A stretch of DNA of 43,067 nt, from NCBI GenBank assembly GCA_947464955.1, contig CANHZI010000017.1, forward strand, positions 1-43,067, in the 5' to 3' direction. Every line of letters starts with the position of its first letter. Within the stretch, counting starts at the first letter, position 1. Below are positions 42,972-43,067 of this stretch, one piece after another. The translations under genes were made by a program, and so were the position numbers. The stretch is from Oxalobacteraceae bacterium. GTDB taxonomy: Bacteria; Pseudomonadota; Gammaproteobacteria; Burkholderiales; Burkholderiaceae_D. The notes beneath the pieces are model-generated. The model saw only the letters and a list, made by a program, of their open reading frames with translations, ran no database searches and was not told where the DNA came from.

Positions 42972-43048
42972 AGGGGAATCGCCAAGCTGGTTAAGGCACC
43001 GGATTTTGATTCCGGCATGCAAAGGTTCGAATCCTTTTTCCCCTGCCA
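42972..43048 (+). tRNA. tRNA-Gln (anticodon TTG)
   Basis: A full cloverleaf with encoded CCA: acceptor AGGGGAA pairs with TTCCCCT (discriminator G, then CCA at 43046-43048). The anticodon stem CCGGA/TCCGG encloses the loop TTTTGAT, giving anticodon TTG (43006-43008). The T-arm AAAGG-TTCGAAT-CCTTT is intact. It reads CAA/CAG. The position after ispE (and normally before prs) is the common betaproteobacterial arrangement. Confidence 0.96.
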
Positions 43049-43067
43049 GTTAATTCCAAGCCGCCGC

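Noticed and set aside
1-43067. CRISPR array, prophage, toxin-antitoxin, restriction or other defence genes
   Set aside because: I looked for spaced repeats and typical proteins on both strands and found none; the direct repeats present are the mutY duplication and short motifs.

Overview
This is an ordinary chromosomal stretch of a betaproteobacterium, most likely in the order Burkholderiales and family Oxalobacteraceae (Undibacterium-like). That placement is inferred from gene order and protein character: ubiJ-ubiB next to ubiE and a Tim44-like gene, ilvA-queF, ptsN-hprK-rapZ, and mutM / TPR / lolB / ispE / tRNA-Gln are typical betaproteobacterial neighbourhoods. Base composition is moderate. 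I see no phage, CRISPR array, toxin-antitoxin module, defence island or biosynthetic gene cluster. The only mobile DNA is the end of an IS3-family element at the left edge.

Layout. 1-164: left end of an IS3-type insertion sequence, followed by a + strand terminator that no longer has a visible gene. 326-3247: tryptophan catabolism, with a KynR-like Lrp/AsnC regulator divergent from kynU-kynA. 3248-4112: a long AT-rich leader ahead of a strongly codon-biased TonB-dependent receptor (4113-6953), then an M13 zinc metallopeptidase (7283-9388), each with its own terminator. 9486-20400, minus strand: a TPMT-family methyltransferase, ubiB, ubiJ, a Tim44-like membrane protein, ubiE, a DUF971 protein, a HIT hydrolase, a 1330-residue FAD/Fe-S oxidoreductase and a DUF4304-like protein. 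Ubiquinone synthesis (UbiE, UbiJ, UbiB) sits beside a flavoenzyme likely to feed electrons to the quinone pool.

20702-30215: a solitary periplasmic solute-binding protein, a YqaA-type membrane protein, ilvA, queF, a PAS-GAF-PAS-GGDEF-EAL c-di-GMP protein, and the ptsN-hprK-rapZ regulatory operon. 30292-33718, minus strand: a secreted TAP-like alpha/beta hydrolase translationally coupled to an ABC-2 ATPase and permease. 34035-39239, minus strand: mutY, a Ycf48-like repeat protein, a dynamin-like GTPase and mutM; the MutY/MutM pair guards against 8-oxoguanine. 39541-43048, plus strand: a TPR protein, lolB, ispE and tRNA-Gln(UUG).

The most striking sequence-level event is a fresh 154-bp tandem duplication through the 3' end of mutY. 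It is bounded by a 9-bp direct repeat and shifts the frame, so it replaces the last residues of MutY and leaves a detached copy of the original C-terminus. Other points worth checking are two intrinsic terminators that abut the start of the next gene (ubiJ and the ycf48-like gene), a kyn operon without kynB, a dynamin with an altered P-loop, and ptsN without rpoN/hpf directly upstream. I found no convincing undescribed multi-gene system.
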